DNA of 64,000 bases from Micavibrio sp. UBA7657 (GCA_002483465.1 DLHX01000001.1:124238-188237), one strand, 5' to 3'. Shown: positions 42,746 through 53,362, counted from the first letter of the stretch. The notes: generated from the letters alone by a model not told the origin. Made by a program: numbers and translations.

Positions 42746-44113
42746 ATGAAAACTGCGAAAGCACCCAAAAGCAAGGATTACTCACAACCCTCCCCGGCCC
42801 CGAAAATCGGGCTGGTCTCGCTTGGCTGCCCGAAGGCGCTGGTGGATTCGGAACGCATCATGACCCAGCTGCGGTCTGAGGGATACAAATTTATCGACAG
42901 TGCCGAAGGCGCCGATCTCGTCATCGTGAATACGTGCGGCTTCCTCGATTCCGCCAAGGCCGAATCGCTCCAGGCCATCGGCGATGCCATGGATGAAAAC
43001 GGCCGCGTCATCGTCACCGGCTGCATGGGCGCGACGCCCGAGGAAATCACGGAAAAATATCCGAAAGTATTGGCCGTCACCGGCCCGCATCAATATGAAC
43101 AGGTTGTAACCTCGGTTCACAAGCACCAACCCATTACGCACAATCCCTATATCGATCTCACGCCGCCGACCTATGACGAAGCAGGCCTCAAACTCACGCC
43201 GCGCCATTACGCTTACTTAAAAATTTCCGAAGGCTGCAACAACCGCTGCTCCTTCTGCATCATTCCATCACTGCGCGGCGACCTCGTCAGTCGCCCGCTG
43301 CATCGGATTTTGCACGAAGCCGAAGCGCTGGCGAAATCGGGAACGAAGGAACTGCTCATCATCTCGCAGGATACATCCGCGTACGGCGTCGATCTCAAAT
43401 ACGCCGAAAGCCCGTGGAAGGGAAACAAGGTTCCCGCGAAATTTTACAATCTCTGCGAAGAGCTCGGCAAACTCGGCATCTGGGTGCGCCTCCACTACGT
43501 CTATCCGTACCCGCATGTCGACAGCGTCATTCCGCTGATGGCCGAAGGAAAAATCCTTCCCTATCTCGACATCCCGTTCCAGCACGCAAGCCCGAATGTA
43601 TTGAAAGCCATGCGCCGCCCGGCCTCGCAGGAAAAAACCCTCGCCCGAATCCAGAACTGGCGCAAAATCTGCCCCGACCTCACGCTGCGCTCGACCTTCA
43701 TCGTCGGCTTCCCCGGCGAAACCGAAGAAGATTTCCAGATGCTCCTTGATTGGTTAGACGAAGCGCAAATCGATCGCGCGGGCGCGTTCCAGTACGAACC
43801 CGTCAAAGGCGCCAAAGCCAACGAGATCGGTCTCGAAGTCCCCGACGAGATCAAGGAAATCCGCTGGCAGCGCTTCATGGAAAAGCAGCAGGACATCAGC
43901 GCAAAAAAAGCCGCCGCGAAAATCGGCAAGACGCTTGAATGCATTATTGACGAAGTAGCAGGCGGCGGGGCCGATGCGCGCTCCAAAGCCGACGCGCCCG
44001 AAATCGACGGCACCGTCTTCCTGCGCGATGTGAAAAATCTGAAAGTCGGCGATATCGTGAATGTCAAAATCGAAGACGCCGAGGAATACGACCTCTACGG
44101 CGTGCAGGTTTAA
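42746..44113 (+). CDS. rimO: Ribosomal protein S12 methylthiotransferase
   Basis: A 455-residue radical-SAM enzyme. The N-terminal UPF0004 domain starts [20 protein letters not shown] and holds its own Fe-S cysteines (CG in VNTCGF, TGCMGA). The radical-SAM cluster is CNNRCSFC, followed by [18 protein letters not shown]-like domain ends the protein ([18 protein letters not shown]). It methylthiolates Asp of S12. The [11 protein letters not shown] and Y-rich C-terminus favour RimO over MiaB. Confidence 0.93.
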   Translation: MKTAKAPKSKDYSQPSPAPKIGLVSLGCPKALVDSERIMTQLRSEGYKFIDSAEGADLVIVNTCGFLDSAKAESLQAIGDAMDENGRVIVTGCMGATPEEITEKYPKVLAVTGPHQYEQVVTSVHKHQPITHNPYIDLTPPTYDEAGLKLTPRHYAYLKISEGCNNRCSFCIIPSLRGDLVSRPLHRILHEAEALAKSGTKELLIISQDTSAYGVDLKYAESPWKGNKVPAKFYNLCEELGKLGIWVRLHYVYPYPHVDSVIPLMAEGKILPYLDIPFQHASPNVLKAMRRPASQEKTLARIQNWRKICPDLTLRSTFIVGFPGETEEDFQMLLDWLDEAQIDRAGAFQYEPVKGAKANEIGLEVPDEIKEIRWQRFMEKQQDISAKKAAAKIGKTLECIIDEVAGGGADARSKADAPEIDGTVFLRDVKNLKVGDIVNVKIEDAEEYDLYGVQV

Positions 44114-44274
44114 AAGTCCGAACACCGCCCCTTAACGTCCCAATCGCCATAGCGCGTCGGCTCCGGCAATCCCAAAGCCTCGAAACCGTTGATTTCTTTG
44201 GCCACCTCAGGAGCACAGCAGCCCTTCGGCTCGCCGCATTTGCATGAATTTGGGGGTTGTTTCTCTCTATTCAT
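44110..44274 (-). CDS. DUF1674/SDHAF4-like small protein
   Basis: A 54-residue protein, [20 protein letters not shown] through to [14 protein letters not shown]. The C-terminal P-x-R-YGDW-x-x-KGR-C-x-DF is the DUF1674 signature, homologous to mitochondrial SDHAF4, which protects the flavinated SdhA during complex II assembly. It converges with rimO and the ends overlap by four bases. The N-terminal cysteines ([10 protein letters not shown]) are extra to the mitochondrial form. It is too short for most gene callers. Confidence 0.85.
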   Translation of the reverse strand: MNREKQPPNSCKCGEPKGCCAPEVAKEINGFEALGLPEPTRYGDWDVKGRCSDF

Positions 44275-44333
44275 ACGCAATATTTAATCTATACTGGCCC
44301 TAGAAACAAGATTACGCCCCCGAGGTTGATTTT

Positions 44334-44633
44334 ATGGAAGTCCTGAAGCCCTACCGCGTACGCATTAACGTCATCGACGAGCAGATCCTGCAATTGCTCC
44401 AGCGCCGCTACGACGTGATCGAAGAAGTCGCCAAAATCAAGGCGCGCGATAATATCCCCGCCTTCCTGCAGGACCGCATCGACGAGGTGCGTGAAAACGC
44501 CGCCCGCCTCGCCGCTGAAAAAGGCCTCGATGAAGATTTCGTCCGCAAGCTCTACGCCCAGCTCATCAAGCATAGCTGCGAGGTCGAGGAAGAACTCATA
44601 CAGAAATCGAAAGCCGGGAAATCCCGTCCATGA
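44334..44633 (+). CDS. Chorismate mutase, AroQ type
   Basis: A 99-residue all-helical chorismate mutase. The typical pattern is present: RVRINVIDEQILQLLQRRYD, VIEEVAKIKARDNIP, DRIDEVRENAARLA and DEDFVRKLYAQLIKHSCEVE. It converts chorismate to prephenate in the cytoplasm. GAGGT precedes the ATG. Its stop overlaps the start of the rsmB-like gene by four bases, an unexpected pairing of aromatic biosynthesis with rRNA modification that probably reflects co-transcription only. Confidence 0.9.
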   Translation: MEVLKPYRVRINVIDEQILQLLQRRYDVIEEVAKIKARDNIPAFLQDRIDEVRENAARLAAEKGLDEDFVRKLYAQLIKHSCEVEEELIQKSKAGKSRP

Positions 44634-46000
44634 CGCAGATGATGCGGCCACAGGATATACCCGAAGACTCGCCTGAAGATCAGGATTCCGCCCTTACATC
44701 AGGCGACATGCTCTCGGCCCGCATCGTGGCGCTCAATCTGCTCGAAGATGTTCTGGGCCGCAAAAACCCGCTCGATATCGCTCTCGAAAATTCCGCCGAC
44801 TTCCGCACCCTGCCCGCGCGCGACCGCTCCTTCTGCCGCATGCTGGTTTCAACCGCGCTCCGCCGCCTCGGCCAGGTCGACGACCTGATCACCAAATCCG
44901 AAGAGCGCCCCGGCAACAAAACGCTCCTCCTTCAGAATATTCTCCGTCTCGGCGTCACGCAGATTATGTTCATGAACGTGCCCGATCACGCCGCCGTCGA
45001 CACCTCCGTGCGCATCGCCGAAAGCTGCGGCATGGACAGACAAAAAGGTTTCGTGAACGGCCTGCTGCGCACCGTTGCCCGCATCGGCAAGGAATGGCTC
45101 GCACGGCAGGATGAAGGCCGCCTTAATACGCCTGAATGGCTGCTGAAAATCTGGATCGATGATTTTGGCCTGAAAACCGCCGCGCAGATCGCCCGCGCCA
45201 ATCTCGCCGAAGCGCCGCTCGATATAACCCTACGCGACGAAGCCGACCGCAATTTCTGGGCTTCAAATTTAAAAGCCTCGGAAGTCGGCAACGGCACGCT
45301 CCGCCGCATCGCGGGCGGACCCGTGCATGAAATTCCCGGCTATGATGAAGGCAGTTGGTGGATACAGGACGCCGCCGCCGCGATTCCAGCGCTGCTGTTC
45401 GGCGACATCAAGGGCAAAACCGTCATCGACCTCTGCGCCGCGCCCGGCGGAAAATCCGCACAATTGGCCGCACGCGGTGCCAACGTCATCGCCATCGACC
45501 GCAGCGCCCAGCGCCTGAAAAAGCTTGAAGCCAATCTCGCGCGCCTGAAACTCGCCGATCGTGTTCAGGTCATCGCCAGCGATGCCTCCTCGTGGAAACC
45601 GAAAGAGCCCGCGCAATTCATTCTCGTCGATGCGCCCTGCACCGCCACCGGCACCATCCGCCGCCACCCGGACGTCCCGCATCTCAAATCCATGCGCGAT
45701 TTGGAGAGCCTCGTTCCAACGCAAATGCGCATTTTAGAAAATGCCTTCAACATCCTCGCACCCGGCGGCGTTCTCGTTTACTGCACCTGCTCGCTGCAGA
45801 AATGCGAAGGCGAGGACCAGATCCACCACCTGCTCAGCCAGCACCCTAACGCCGCAAAAATCGCCATCACGCCCAAGGAAATCGGCGAAATTCACGAAGC
45901 CGTCACTGAAAACGGCGACGTCCGTACGCTGCCCTTCCACCTCGCGGCATCCGGCGGCATCGACGGCTTCTTCATTTCACGGATCACGAAGGCGGGCTAA
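44630..46000 (+). CDS. rsmB: RsmB/NOP-family rRNA cytosine-C5 methyltransferase
   Basis: A 456-residue protein with an N-terminal NusB-like RNA-binding domain (ALNLLEDVLGRKNPLDIALE, FVNGLLRTVARIG) and a SAM-dependent domain. Motif I is VIDLCAAPGGKSAQLA, the catalytic and base-release cysteines are in VDAPCTATGT and YCTCSLQKCEGED. It methylates C967 of 16S rRNA in E. coli; the same site is assumed. The start overlaps the chorismate mutase stop, and its stop overlaps the SseB-like gene by four bases. Confidence 0.92.
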   Translation: MTQMMRPQDIPEDSPEDQDSALTSGDMLSARIVALNLLEDVLGRKNPLDIALENSADFRTLPARDRSFCRMLVSTALRRLGQVDDLITKSEERPGNKTLLLQNILRLGVTQIMFMNVPDHAAVDTSVRIAESCGMDRQKGFVNGLLRTVARIGKEWLARQDEGRLNTPEWLLKIWIDDFGLKTAAQIARANLAEAPLDITLRDEADRNFWASNLKASEVGNGTLRRIAGGPVHEIPGYDEGSWWIQDAAAAIPALLFGDIKGKTVIDLCAAPGGKSAQLAARGANVIAIDRSAQRLKKLEANLARLKLADRVQVIASDASSWKPKEPAQFILVDAPCTATGTIRRHPDVPHLKSMRDLESLVPTQMRILENAFNILAPGGVLVYCTCSLQKCEGEDQIHHLLSQHPNAAKIAITPKEIGEIHEAVTENGDVRTLPFHLAASGGIDGFFISRITKAG

Positions 46001-46449
46001 GGCGCGTCTTTAATCGAATCAAAATAACTTAAAATCTGCGCGATCTGCGGCGGGACCAGATACAAGCAATGTTGGTTTGACGGGTCTATAGCCACGGGCA
46101 CCTGTCCTTGCGTCAAATTCAGCGCGTCATAACCGCTGAATGAGATATAAGGCATCTCGCCCATATCCTTTATCGCTTCCTGCAATTCCTTCATCGATGT
46201 GAAAACCGGCAGGAAAGGATTCCCTTGCGGATCCTGCCATTGCATCACGCGCACGCTTTCGCCTTCCTGAATAATCTTCTCGCCGGGTGTGCCGTCCGCT
46301 TCGCCGATCAGGAAAACATTGCTGGTGAGAAACGCCTTGTAAAATGCGTCCTGGTTTTTGGCCGGGTCGCGCATCATCGCGTCGAGAAGATTTCCGAGAT
46401 CAGGATTTTGCGGTGGCCCGGCATCTTTATTCTTGCCAAGCCCGAACAT
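45997..46449 (-). CDS. SseB N-terminal-domain protein
   Basis: A 150-residue soluble protein with an SseB_N-like domain: DAFYKAFLTSNVFLIGEADG, FLPVFTSMKELQEAI and ALNLTQGQVPVAIDPSNQHC. The N-terminal 30 residues (FGLGKNKDAGPPQNPDLG) are low-complexity. The role of free-standing SseB_N proteins is unknown. It is one base downstream of infC on the same strand and may be co-transcribed with it. Confidence 0.75.
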   Translation of the reverse strand: MFGLGKNKDAGPPQNPDLGNLLDAMMRDPAKNQDAFYKAFLTSNVFLIGEADGTPGEKIIQEGESVRVMQWQDPQGNPFLPVFTSMKELQEAIKDMGEMPYISFSGYDALNLTQGQVPVAIDPSNQHCLYLVPPQIAQILSYFDSIKDAP

Positions 46450-46450
46450 C

Positions 46451-47077
46451 TTATGCCGGCACCAGGATCATAATCATCTGGCGGCCCTCAAGCCTCGGGT
46501 GATATTCCACCTTGGAAATGCCCGCCAGCTCCTGGTGCATCTTCTCGAGCAGTTCGCGCCCGATCTGGATGTGCGACATCTCGCGGCCACGGAAACGCAT
46601 GGTGACTTTCACCTTGTCGCCGCCCTCGAGGAATTTGCGCGCGTTACGCATCTTCACTTCATAGTCGTGCTGCTCGATGCCGGGACGGATCTTGATCTCC
46701 TTGAGATCGACGACCTTCTGCTTCTTGCGTGCCTCGGCGGCTTTTTTCTGCTGCTCGTATTTGTACTTGCCGTAGTCGAGAATCTTGCACACCGGCGGAT
46801 CGGTGTTCGGCGAAATCTCCACGAGATCTAACCCCGCTTCTTCAGCCAATACCATGGCTTCGTGCGGCGTCATGACGCCTTTCATCTCGCCGTCGGCACC
46901 GACGACGCGGATTTTTTCTGATCTGATGTGTTCGTTGACGCGCGGTCCGTCATCTACGGGGCGCTGAGGACCCCGGCTATCGCGTCCGCCGCTTGGGGGA
47001 CGTCCGCCTGAAGGCGGTCTGCTACCGGGTGGTCGGCTGCCTGGCGGCCGCGAGGGTGGTCTGTAGGGTTGCTTAAT
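46451..47077 (-). CDS. infC: Translation initiation factor IF-3, probable AUU start
   Basis: A 208-residue IF-3. The N-domain ([20 protein letters not shown] to [20 protein letters not shown]) and C-domain ([20 protein letters not shown] to [11 protein letters not shown]) are complete. No ATG or GTG lies at the right place. AGGAGA is followed seven bases later by ATT at 47077, the well-known autoregulatory start of infC; the ATG in between is out of frame and stops at once. After the start comes an unusual 45-residue Pro/Gly/Arg/Ser-rich tract ([20 protein letters not shown]), absent from E. coli IF-3. It follows thrS by 34 bp. Confidence 0.92.
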   Translation of the reverse strand: MKQPYRPPSRPPGSRPPGSRPPSGGRPPSGGRDSRGPQRPVDDGPRVNEHIRSEKIRVVGADGEMKGVMTPHEAMVLAEEAGLDLVEISPNTDPPVCKILDYGKYKYEQQKKAAEARKKQKVVDLKEIKIRPGIEQHDYEVKMRNARKFLEGGDKVKVTMRFRGREMSHIQIGRELLEKMHQELAGISKVEYHPRLEGRQMIMILVPA

Positions 47078-47111
47078 AGTCCATTCTCCTGAACTTGTTA
47101 CGAAGGCCCTA

Positions 47112-49079
47112 TTAATAAGGGGATTTTGCCTCGCCTGCAAGCGATTCCGCTGCGGATTTGAGAGGCTGGACATTTTGGTCCTGCGATCCCAAACGGCGTA
47201 TGGCGACCGTTTGTTCCGCCGCCTCGCGCGCACCGACCACGAACATCACCGGAACCTTGGCGAGGCTGTGCTCGCGCACCTTGTAATTGATCTTCTCATT
47301 GCGCTTGTCGATTTCCGCCCGCAGGCCCAGCGCCTTTAGCTGTTCCACCACCTGGTCGGCATAGGAATCGGCCTCGGACGTAATCGTCGCCACCACGCAC
47401 TGCACCGGCGCCAGCCAGAGCGGCAGCTTGCCCGCATAATTCTCGATCAAAATCCCGATGAAACGCTCGATGGAACCCAGGATAGCCCGGTGCAGCATGA
47501 CGGGCCGCTGGCGGCTGCCGTCCTCCGCCGTGTAATGCGCGTCCAGCCGCTCCGGCAGGTTGAAATCCAGCTGCAACGTCGCGCAGCCCCATTCACGGCC
47601 AATCGCGTCCTTGATAATAAACGCCAGCTTCGGCCCATAAAACGCGCCATCACCCGGCGCGAGCGTGTATTTCATGCCGAGCTTGTCGAGCGCTTCTTTC
47701 AGCCCGTTTTCCGCCTTATCCCACAACTCGTCCGAACCCACGCGCTTCTCGGGCCGTGTCTCCAGCCTGATCGTGTAGCTCTCGAACCCGAGATCCTTGT
47801 AAATCTCTTCCGTCAGTTTGCAGAAACGAATGCTCTCGTCCAAAATCTGGCTGTCGCGGCAGAAAATATGCGCATCGTCCTGCGTGAATTGCCGGACGCG
47901 CATCAAACCATGCAGCGCACCGTGCGGCTCGTTCCTGTGGCAGCATCCGAATTCCGCGAGGCGCAGCGGCAGGTCGCGGTACGACTTGATCCCCTGCTTG
48001 AAAATCTGCACATGCGCCGGGCAGTTCATGGGTTTCAGCGCCAGGAAACTCTTCGGCTCTTCCTTGAAAACTTTTCCGCCTTCTTCCGTATTCGGCACGA
48101 CATCGGGGACAACGAACATATTCTCGCGGTATTTGCCCCAGTGACCCGACGCTTCCCAGAAACGCGAATCCATCAGCTGCGGCGTCTTCACCTCTTTATA
48201 GTCCGCATCCAGCAAACGGCGGCGCATATAACCCTCGAGCGCCAGCCAGATCGTGTAGCCCTTCTCATGCCAGAACACCGAACCCTGCGCTTCTTCCTGC
48301 AGGTGGAACAAATCCATCTCCTTGCCGAGCTTGCGGTGATCGCGTTTCTCCGCTTCTTCCAGCATCGTCAGATATTGCTGCAATTCTTTTTCATCGCGCC
48401 ACGCCGTGCCGTAGATCCGCGTCAGCTGCGCCTTGTTATGATCGCCGCGCCAGTACGCGCCCGCCACCTTCAGAAGCTTAAAAGCATTCCCGACATGCTT
48501 CGTCGTTGGCATATGCGGCCCGCGGCATAAATCCGTCCACTCGCCCTGCTTGTAGATTTTGATCTCTTCGGTCACGGGTAGGTCCTGAATTAACTCGGCC
48601 TTATAATTCTCGCCCTTGTTCTTGAAAAACTTGATCGCCTCGTCGCGGCCCCACACTTCGCGCGTGAAAGGCGCGCCGCGCTCGACGATCCTGCGCATCT
48701 CTTTTTCAATCGCCGCGAAATCCTCGGTCGAAAAAGGCTCGTTCCGCGCGAAGTCGTAATAAAATCCGTTCTCGATCGTCGGCCCGATCGTCACCTGCGT
48801 GCCGGGGAACAATCCCTGCACCGCTTCGGCCAGCACGTGCGCCGCATCATGACGAATCATTTCCAGCGCCGCGTCATCCTGGCGGCGGATAATGGCCACT
48901 TTTGCATCTTTGCATATGGGGAGCGACAAATCGCATAACTGGCCATCGACGGACACACCCACAGCCGCCTTGGCCAGCGATTTTGCAATGGAATCGGCTA
49001 TTTCCAGCCCCGTAACCCCGGCTCTATAGCTGCGCACCGACCCGTCCGGAAGCGTAATATTGACGTTTTTATCACCCAT
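47112..49079 (-). CDS. thrS: Threonyl-tRNA synthetase
   Basis: A 655-residue class II synthetase with all domains: TGS ([20 protein letters not shown]), editing domain SAD ([20 protein letters not shown]) with the CRGPH site, catalytic motifs ([33 protein letters not shown] with HIFC) and anticodon-binding domain ([18 protein letters not shown]). It charges tRNA-Thr. The ATG at 49079 starts [14 protein letters not shown]; an ATG 30 bases upstream is also open. thrS-infC order is the usual one. Confidence 0.95.
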   Translation of the reverse strand: MGDKNVNITLPDGSVRSYRAGVTGLEIADSIAKSLAKAAVGVSVDGQLCDLSLPICKDAKVAIIRRQDDAALEMIRHDAAHVLAEAVQGLFPGTQVTIGPTIENGFYYDFARNEPFSTEDFAAIEKEMRRIVERGAPFTREVWGRDEAIKFFKNKGENYKAELIQDLPVTEEIKIYKQGEWTDLCRGPHMPTTKHVGNAFKLLKVAGAYWRGDHNKAQLTRIYGTAWRDEKELQQYLTMLEEAEKRDHRKLGKEMDLFHLQEEAQGSVFWHEKGYTIWLALEGYMRRRLLDADYKEVKTPQLMDSRFWEASGHWGKYRENMFVVPDVVPNTEEGGKVFKEEPKSFLALKPMNCPAHVQIFKQGIKSYRDLPLRLAEFGCCHRNEPHGALHGLMRVRQFTQDDAHIFCRDSQILDESIRFCKLTEEIYKDLGFESYTIRLETRPEKRVGSDELWDKAENGLKEALDKLGMKYTLAPGDGAFYGPKLAFIIKDAIGREWGCATLQLDFNLPERLDAHYTAEDGSRQRPVMLHRAILGSIERFIGILIENYAGKLPLWLAPVQCVVATITSEADSYADQVVEQLKALGLRAEIDKRNEKINYKVREHSLAKVPVMFVVGAREAAEQTVAIRRLGSQDQNVQPLKSAAESLAGEAKSPY

Positions 49080-49218
49080 CGGGGCTGCTTTCCTGTGTAA
49101 ATCTTGCATTTTGTTCCGTTATCATGCCATTTTTATAGCCCAGCTCAAGCAATACTCAATACAACAGGCCTGCAAAACACCGAAGTGTTTTTTGCGGCCC
49201 CCAATAGGAGATTCGGCC

Positions 49219-49617
49219 ATGGGCCAGATGATTAAAAAGACCTGTTCGGACACCAATATCATTACCCTGCCCGAAAGCGACGACAGCACGCTGTGCGTCA
49301 CGTACACGAACATCGTGGATGTCGAGGAATATGAAACCTGCGTTTGCGACCCCATCGCCGAAATGGTCGACAAGGGCCACAAATTCGGCATGCTGGTCAA
49401 TTATGACGATGAATATAAAGGCTGGAGCAAGGAAGCCGCCGCCCGCAGCTTCCAGTTCATCATCGACCACGGAAAATATGCCCGCAAATTCGCCTATGTG
49501 AACCCACCCGAGGCGCGCATCTTCCAGGTCAAAATGACACGCAAGCTTTTCGGCGGTGAAATCCGCTTTTTCGAAGCCGGGAAACTGGACGAAGCTCTGC
49601 AGTGGATAAAGAACTAG
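49219..49617 (+). CDS. SpoIIAA/STAS-like protein
   Basis: A 132-residue soluble protein that resembles SpoIIAA-like (STAS-related) proteins: VDVEEYETCVCDPIAEMVDK, KFGMLVNYDDEYKGWSKEAA and IIDHGKYARKFAYVNPPE. Such single-domain proteins lack the phosphorylatable Ser and may bind lipids or partners. AGGAGA precedes the ATG at 49219; an upstream open frame is not supported. It converges with the HlyD gene, ends overlapping by four bases, and is divergent from thrS. The role is unknown. Confidence 0.75.
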   Translation: MGQMIKKTCSDTNIITLPESDDSTLCVTYTNIVDVEEYETCVCDPIAEMVDKGHKFGMLVNYDDEYKGWSKEAAARSFQFIIDHGKYARKFAYVNPPEARIFQVKMTRKLFGGEIRFFEAGKLDEALQWIKN

Positions 49618-51017
49618 CGCTCGTTCATCGCGTTATCGAGCGTCTTCACGAACGGCTTCAGTAAATACTGCATAACCGTTTTCTTGCCCGTCAGGATGTC
49701 GGCTGTCGCCACCATACCTGTGGTGATTTCTTTTCTTTCGCCGGCATGCATCAGGTGATTTTTATCCGTCTCGACCCGAACATTGTAATAGGTATTGCCC
49801 TTCTGGTCTTCGAACGTATCCTGCGAAATATAAACCAGTTTGCCGTCCAGCCCGCCGTAAATCGAAAAATCATATGACGACAATTTGACCACGGCTCTCT
49901 GGCCGACATGAATAAAGGCGCGGTCGGCAGGGCGCACCCGCGCCTCGACAACCAGCTGGTCATTCTTGGGAACGACCTTGATGATGTCTTCTCCGGGCTT
50001 GACCACGCCACCAATCGTATTGACCGTGATTTCCTGGATAATCCCGTCAACCGGCGCCCTGATCTCTTTACGCGTCTTGCGCTCGGTCAATCCTGAAACG
50101 CGTTCCTTGGCCTCGTTCATCTCGATCAGCTTGGCCGATAGCTCCGTCTGCGCCTGCGCCTTGGCCGACGATTTCAAATCTTCAATCCGCGCCCTTGCTT
50201 CGTTCACCGCTGATTGCGCGCGCGGCAAGTTCGATTGCACGCTGTTCAGCTCCGTCTGCTTTTCCTTGATCGTACGCTCGAGCTGCAGCAATTCCATCTT
50301 CGGCGCCGAGCCCTTCGCCACCAGCGGCTCTACCATGGCTTTTTCCTCGCGCTGCAGGGCAATAACACCGCGTATGTCGCTGGCGCGCTGGCTAAGCTCG
50401 CGCACTTCCTGTTCACGCTGGCTCTGCTGCTGCATGAAAATATTGAGCTGCCCCTGCAATTGCGTCACGTTGGCGCGGAAGGAGTTCATTTCCTCAGTCA
50501 CGCTGCTCGGCGCGTTCTTGACGATATCCTCGGGGAATTCAAAGCTCGTCTTGCCTTCAGCTTCCGCCTGCAGGCGCGTGATCGTCGCAAGCAGACCCAG
50601 GTAACGCGCCTGGTTGGCGCCAAGGTCCGACGACGCGGCGATATCCGACAGCCGCATCAGGATCTGGTCCTTGGTCACTTCATCGCCTTCACGCACCAGG
50701 ATCTCTTCGATGATTCCGGATTCTTCTCGCTGAATGACCTGAACGTCGCCCGAGGGAATGATTTTTCCTTCACCGCGTGCCACTTCGTCCAGCGGCGCCA
50801 GATTCGCCCAGATGAAAAACAAAATGAAAAACGCGGCAATCGACAGCAGTAATAAATGACGCGACAGGGGCATCTCTTCATCCGTGTCAAATTTCGCCAG
50901 CAGATGCGCGTGCGCCCTGCTGACTTGTCCGGCAGCCCAGCCCTCGCGCAACGCTTTCCATTCTTCGTTGCCGTCAACCGGGGGCTTCTGCGATTTTTTC
51001 TTCTCGGCGGCCATCAT
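49614..51017 (-). CDS. Type I secretion membrane-fusion protein (HlyD family)
   Basis: A 467-residue adaptor. A single N-terminal membrane helix (LLLLSIAAFFILFFIWANLA, about 58-77) is followed by biotinyl-lipoyl-like halves (GEGKIIPSGDVQVIQREESG, IRAPVDGIIQEITV), a long periplasmic coiled coil (REQEVRELSQRASDIRGVIA, 180-320) and a beta-barrel end. It links the ABC exporter to TolC. The ATG at 51017 overlaps the exporter stop by one base; a TTG one codon earlier is also open. Substrate: the adhesin at 55132-60141. Confidence 0.92.
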   Translation of the reverse strand: MMAAEKKKSQKPPVDGNEEWKALREGWAAGQVSRAHAHLLAKFDTDEEMPLSRHLLLLSIAAFFILFFIWANLAPLDEVARGEGKIIPSGDVQVIQREESGIIEEILVREGDEVTKDQILMRLSDIAASSDLGANQARYLGLLATITRLQAEAEGKTSFEFPEDIVKNAPSSVTEEMNSFRANVTQLQGQLNIFMQQQSQREQEVRELSQRASDIRGVIALQREEKAMVEPLVAKGSAPKMELLQLERTIKEKQTELNSVQSNLPRAQSAVNEARARIEDLKSSAKAQAQTELSAKLIEMNEAKERVSGLTERKTRKEIRAPVDGIIQEITVNTIGGVVKPGEDIIKVVPKNDQLVVEARVRPADRAFIHVGQRAVVKLSSYDFSIYGGLDGKLVYISQDTFEDQKGNTYYNVRVETDKNHLMHAGERKEITTGMVATADILTGKKTVMQYLLKPFVKTLDNAMNER

Positions 51018-53362
51018 CAACCTTCCGTATTCTCGGCAGCGGTGCCGTACTGGCGCGCCTGCAATTTGCGGATCACTTCATCCTTCGGCCCGTACGCCAC
51101 CATGCGGCCACGGTCGATCAAAATCAGTTTATCGACCAGCGCCAGCATCGAGCCCTTGTGCGTGATCAAAATCGTCGTCTTGCCCTCGCACAAAACGCTG
51201 AGGCGTTTTAACAAACGATTTTCAGAAGCCGGATCCATTGACGCCGTCGGCTCGTCCAGAACCAAAATCGGCGGATCGTAAAGCAGCGCGCGCGCAATCG
51301 CGACCGCCTGCCTCTGCCCGCCTGAAAGCGCATCGCCGCGCTCTCCGACCTGCGTATCCAACCCCGCCGAAGAATCTTTCAGGAATTCGAGAACGCCAGA
51401 CATCTCCGCCGCGCGTAAGACGGAACGATCTGGCGCCGTCTCATGGCCCATCGTGATGTTATGCCGCACCGAGCCGTAGAAAAGCTGCGGGCTTTGCTGC
51501 ACGGCGCCGACATTGCGGCGCAAATCGCCTGGGTCGATCTGGCGGACGTCGCTGCCATCGATCTGCACCGAACCGCTCGTCGGCTCGTATAAATTCAAAA
51601 GCAATCTTTCCAGCGTCGTCTTGCCCGATCCAACCGCGCCGATAATGCCGACTCGCTCGCCCGGCTCGATCGTGAAACTCAGGTGATTGACGGCAGGCGT
51701 CGATTGTCCCGGGTAATTGAAAACCACGTCGCGGAATTCGACCTTGCCCTGCACATGCTGCAGCGTGATGAAGTGTTTTCCCGCCGGGCGCTCGACCGGG
51801 CGCTTCATCAGTTCATCAAGATGCTTGAGCGACTCGCGGCTCTGGTTGAGACGCGTGAGCAATCCCGCCACCTGCGACAGTGGCGCCATCGCACGGCCTG
51901 ACAACAAAACACAGGCAATCAAGCCGCCCATCGTCAACAGGCCGGCATCGATCAGGTAAACACCGACAACGACAATGAACACGCTCACCATCTGCTGGAT
52001 GAACATCGCCCAGTTGACCGATAGCGCCGAAATCGCACGCATCTTCACTGATGTACGCGACGCCTTGTCATTCAGCTCTTCCCAGCTGCGCTGCGTATGG
52101 CCTTCGGCGGCCTGCACCTTGATCGTCTCGAGGCCGGTGAATGTCTCGAACAAAAGCGCATTCTTGAGCGCGCTTTCATTCAGCGATTCCTTGACCACTT
52201 TGTTAAGCGGCTTTTGCAGGATCAGTCCCATGCCGATCACGAACGGAATCGCCGCGAGGGGAACAAACGCAATCGGCCCGCCGATGATGGCGATAAATCC
52301 AATGAACAAAAATACGAACGGCAGATCGATCAGCGCCGTCATGGTCGCCGAGGTGAAGAAATCGCGGATGCTTTCAAACTCGCGCATCTTGCTGGCCAGC
52401 ACTCCGGCGCTCGATGGCCGCGCCGCCATGGTCATGCCCATGATCTGCTGAAACAGCTCGGCGGAAATTTTGACGTCGGCCTTACTACCCGCGTAATCCA
52501 GGAACTGCGCCCTGAGATTTTTGAGCATGAAATCGAAGATGTAGACGATCAGGATCCCAATCGCGAGCGCCCAGAGCGTTTCAAACGCCTTGTTCGGCAC
52601 CACCCGGTCGTAAACATTCATGACGTACAGCGAGCTGGCGATGCTGAACAAATTAATCATCACCGCCGCGATCATCACCTCGCTGTAAAGCGTCTTGTTC
52701 TTCCAGAAGGCCGACCAGAACCAGTCACGTGCGGTCTCGATCTTGGCAGGCCCGGCCCGCTCGTCCGTACGCGCGACGGGGCGTACAAAGAACGCATAAC
52801 CTATATACAGGCGCTTTAAAGCCTCAAGCGTCAGGGATTGCCGCTCCTGCGGGGTTTCCGGGAACTGGACGACAAAGCGCGTCTCGGGGTGTATCTGTAC
52901 GTCCTTGCCTTCCTCCTTTTTAGGGGCGTGTTTCGGGGGGTATTGGATATCCCAGAGGATACAGGCCTGTTCATGCTCAAGCGTCAGGATACAGGGCAGG
53001 TTGGGAGCTATGGCCAGCGATTCGAGGCTCCGGTCGGCCAGGACAGCCTGTAAATCGGCCCTTTCGGCAGCCCTGATAAACAGGGCCGGGGGAAACCCCC
53101 CTTCCTTGGGGATGGGCAGGCCTGCGGTCAGGGAGGCCGGAGAGGTCCGGCGGCCGTAATGACCCGCCAGCAGCTGCAGGGCGTCGATTAAAGGGGTATG
53201 GATCGCAAGCCTGTCGGCCTGTAAAGGCCACCCGCCCGGCGGCTGGGCCGGGCCTGATGGGGCATCCGGTTGATCTGTGGAATCGGCAGCGCTGTCAGCT
53301 TGTTCTTTGTTCAATGGAAGACCTGAAAAGAATGAAACGCTTTTTAACTCATAATTCTGCAA
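51017..53362 (-). CDS. Type I secretion ABC exporter with C39-like domain
   Basis: A 781-residue exporter. The N-terminal 190 residues include a peptidase-C39-like domain without catalytic Cys (ALQLLAGHYGRRTSPASLTA), as in LapB-type exporters of large RTX adhesins. A six-helix transmembrane domain (about 230-510) and an ATPase follow: Walker A GAVGSGKTT, signature DALSGGQRQAVAIARAL, Walker B ILVLDEPTASMD. The degenerate C39 domain binds substrate rather than cleaving it. It lies between TolC and HlyD genes in the adhesin cluster. Confidence 0.92.
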   Translation of the reverse strand: MQNYELKSVSFFSGLPLNKEQADSAADSTDQPDAPSGPAQPPGGWPLQADRLAIHTPLIDALQLLAGHYGRRTSPASLTAGLPIPKEGGFPPALFIRAAERADLQAVLADRSLESLAIAPNLPCILTLEHEQACILWDIQYPPKHAPKKEEGKDVQIHPETRFVVQFPETPQERQSLTLEALKRLYIGYAFFVRPVARTDERAGPAKIETARDWFWSAFWKNKTLYSEVMIAAVMINLFSIASSLYVMNVYDRVVPNKAFETLWALAIGILIVYIFDFMLKNLRAQFLDYAGSKADVKISAELFQQIMGMTMAARPSSAGVLASKMREFESIRDFFTSATMTALIDLPFVFLFIGFIAIIGGPIAFVPLAAIPFVIGMGLILQKPLNKVVKESLNESALKNALLFETFTGLETIKVQAAEGHTQRSWEELNDKASRTSVKMRAISALSVNWAMFIQQMVSVFIVVVGVYLIDAGLLTMGGLIACVLLSGRAMAPLSQVAGLLTRLNQSRESLKHLDELMKRPVERPAGKHFITLQHVQGKVEFRDVVFNYPGQSTPAVNHLSFTIEPGERVGIIGAVGSGKTTLERLLLNLYEPTSGSVQIDGSDVRQIDPGDLRRNVGAVQQSPQLFYGSVRHNITMGHETAPDRSVLRAAEMSGVLEFLKDSSAGLDTQVGERGDALSGGQRQAVAIARALLYDPPILVLDEPTASMDPASENRLLKRLSVLCEGKTTILITHKGSMLALVDKLILIDRGRMVAYGPKDEVIRKLQARQYGTAAENTEG

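Noticed and set aside
47490..48530. A 346-codon plus-strand frame opposite thrS
   Set aside because: It is an antisense shadow of a well-conserved synthetase gene; it is Arg/Gln-rich with no motifs.
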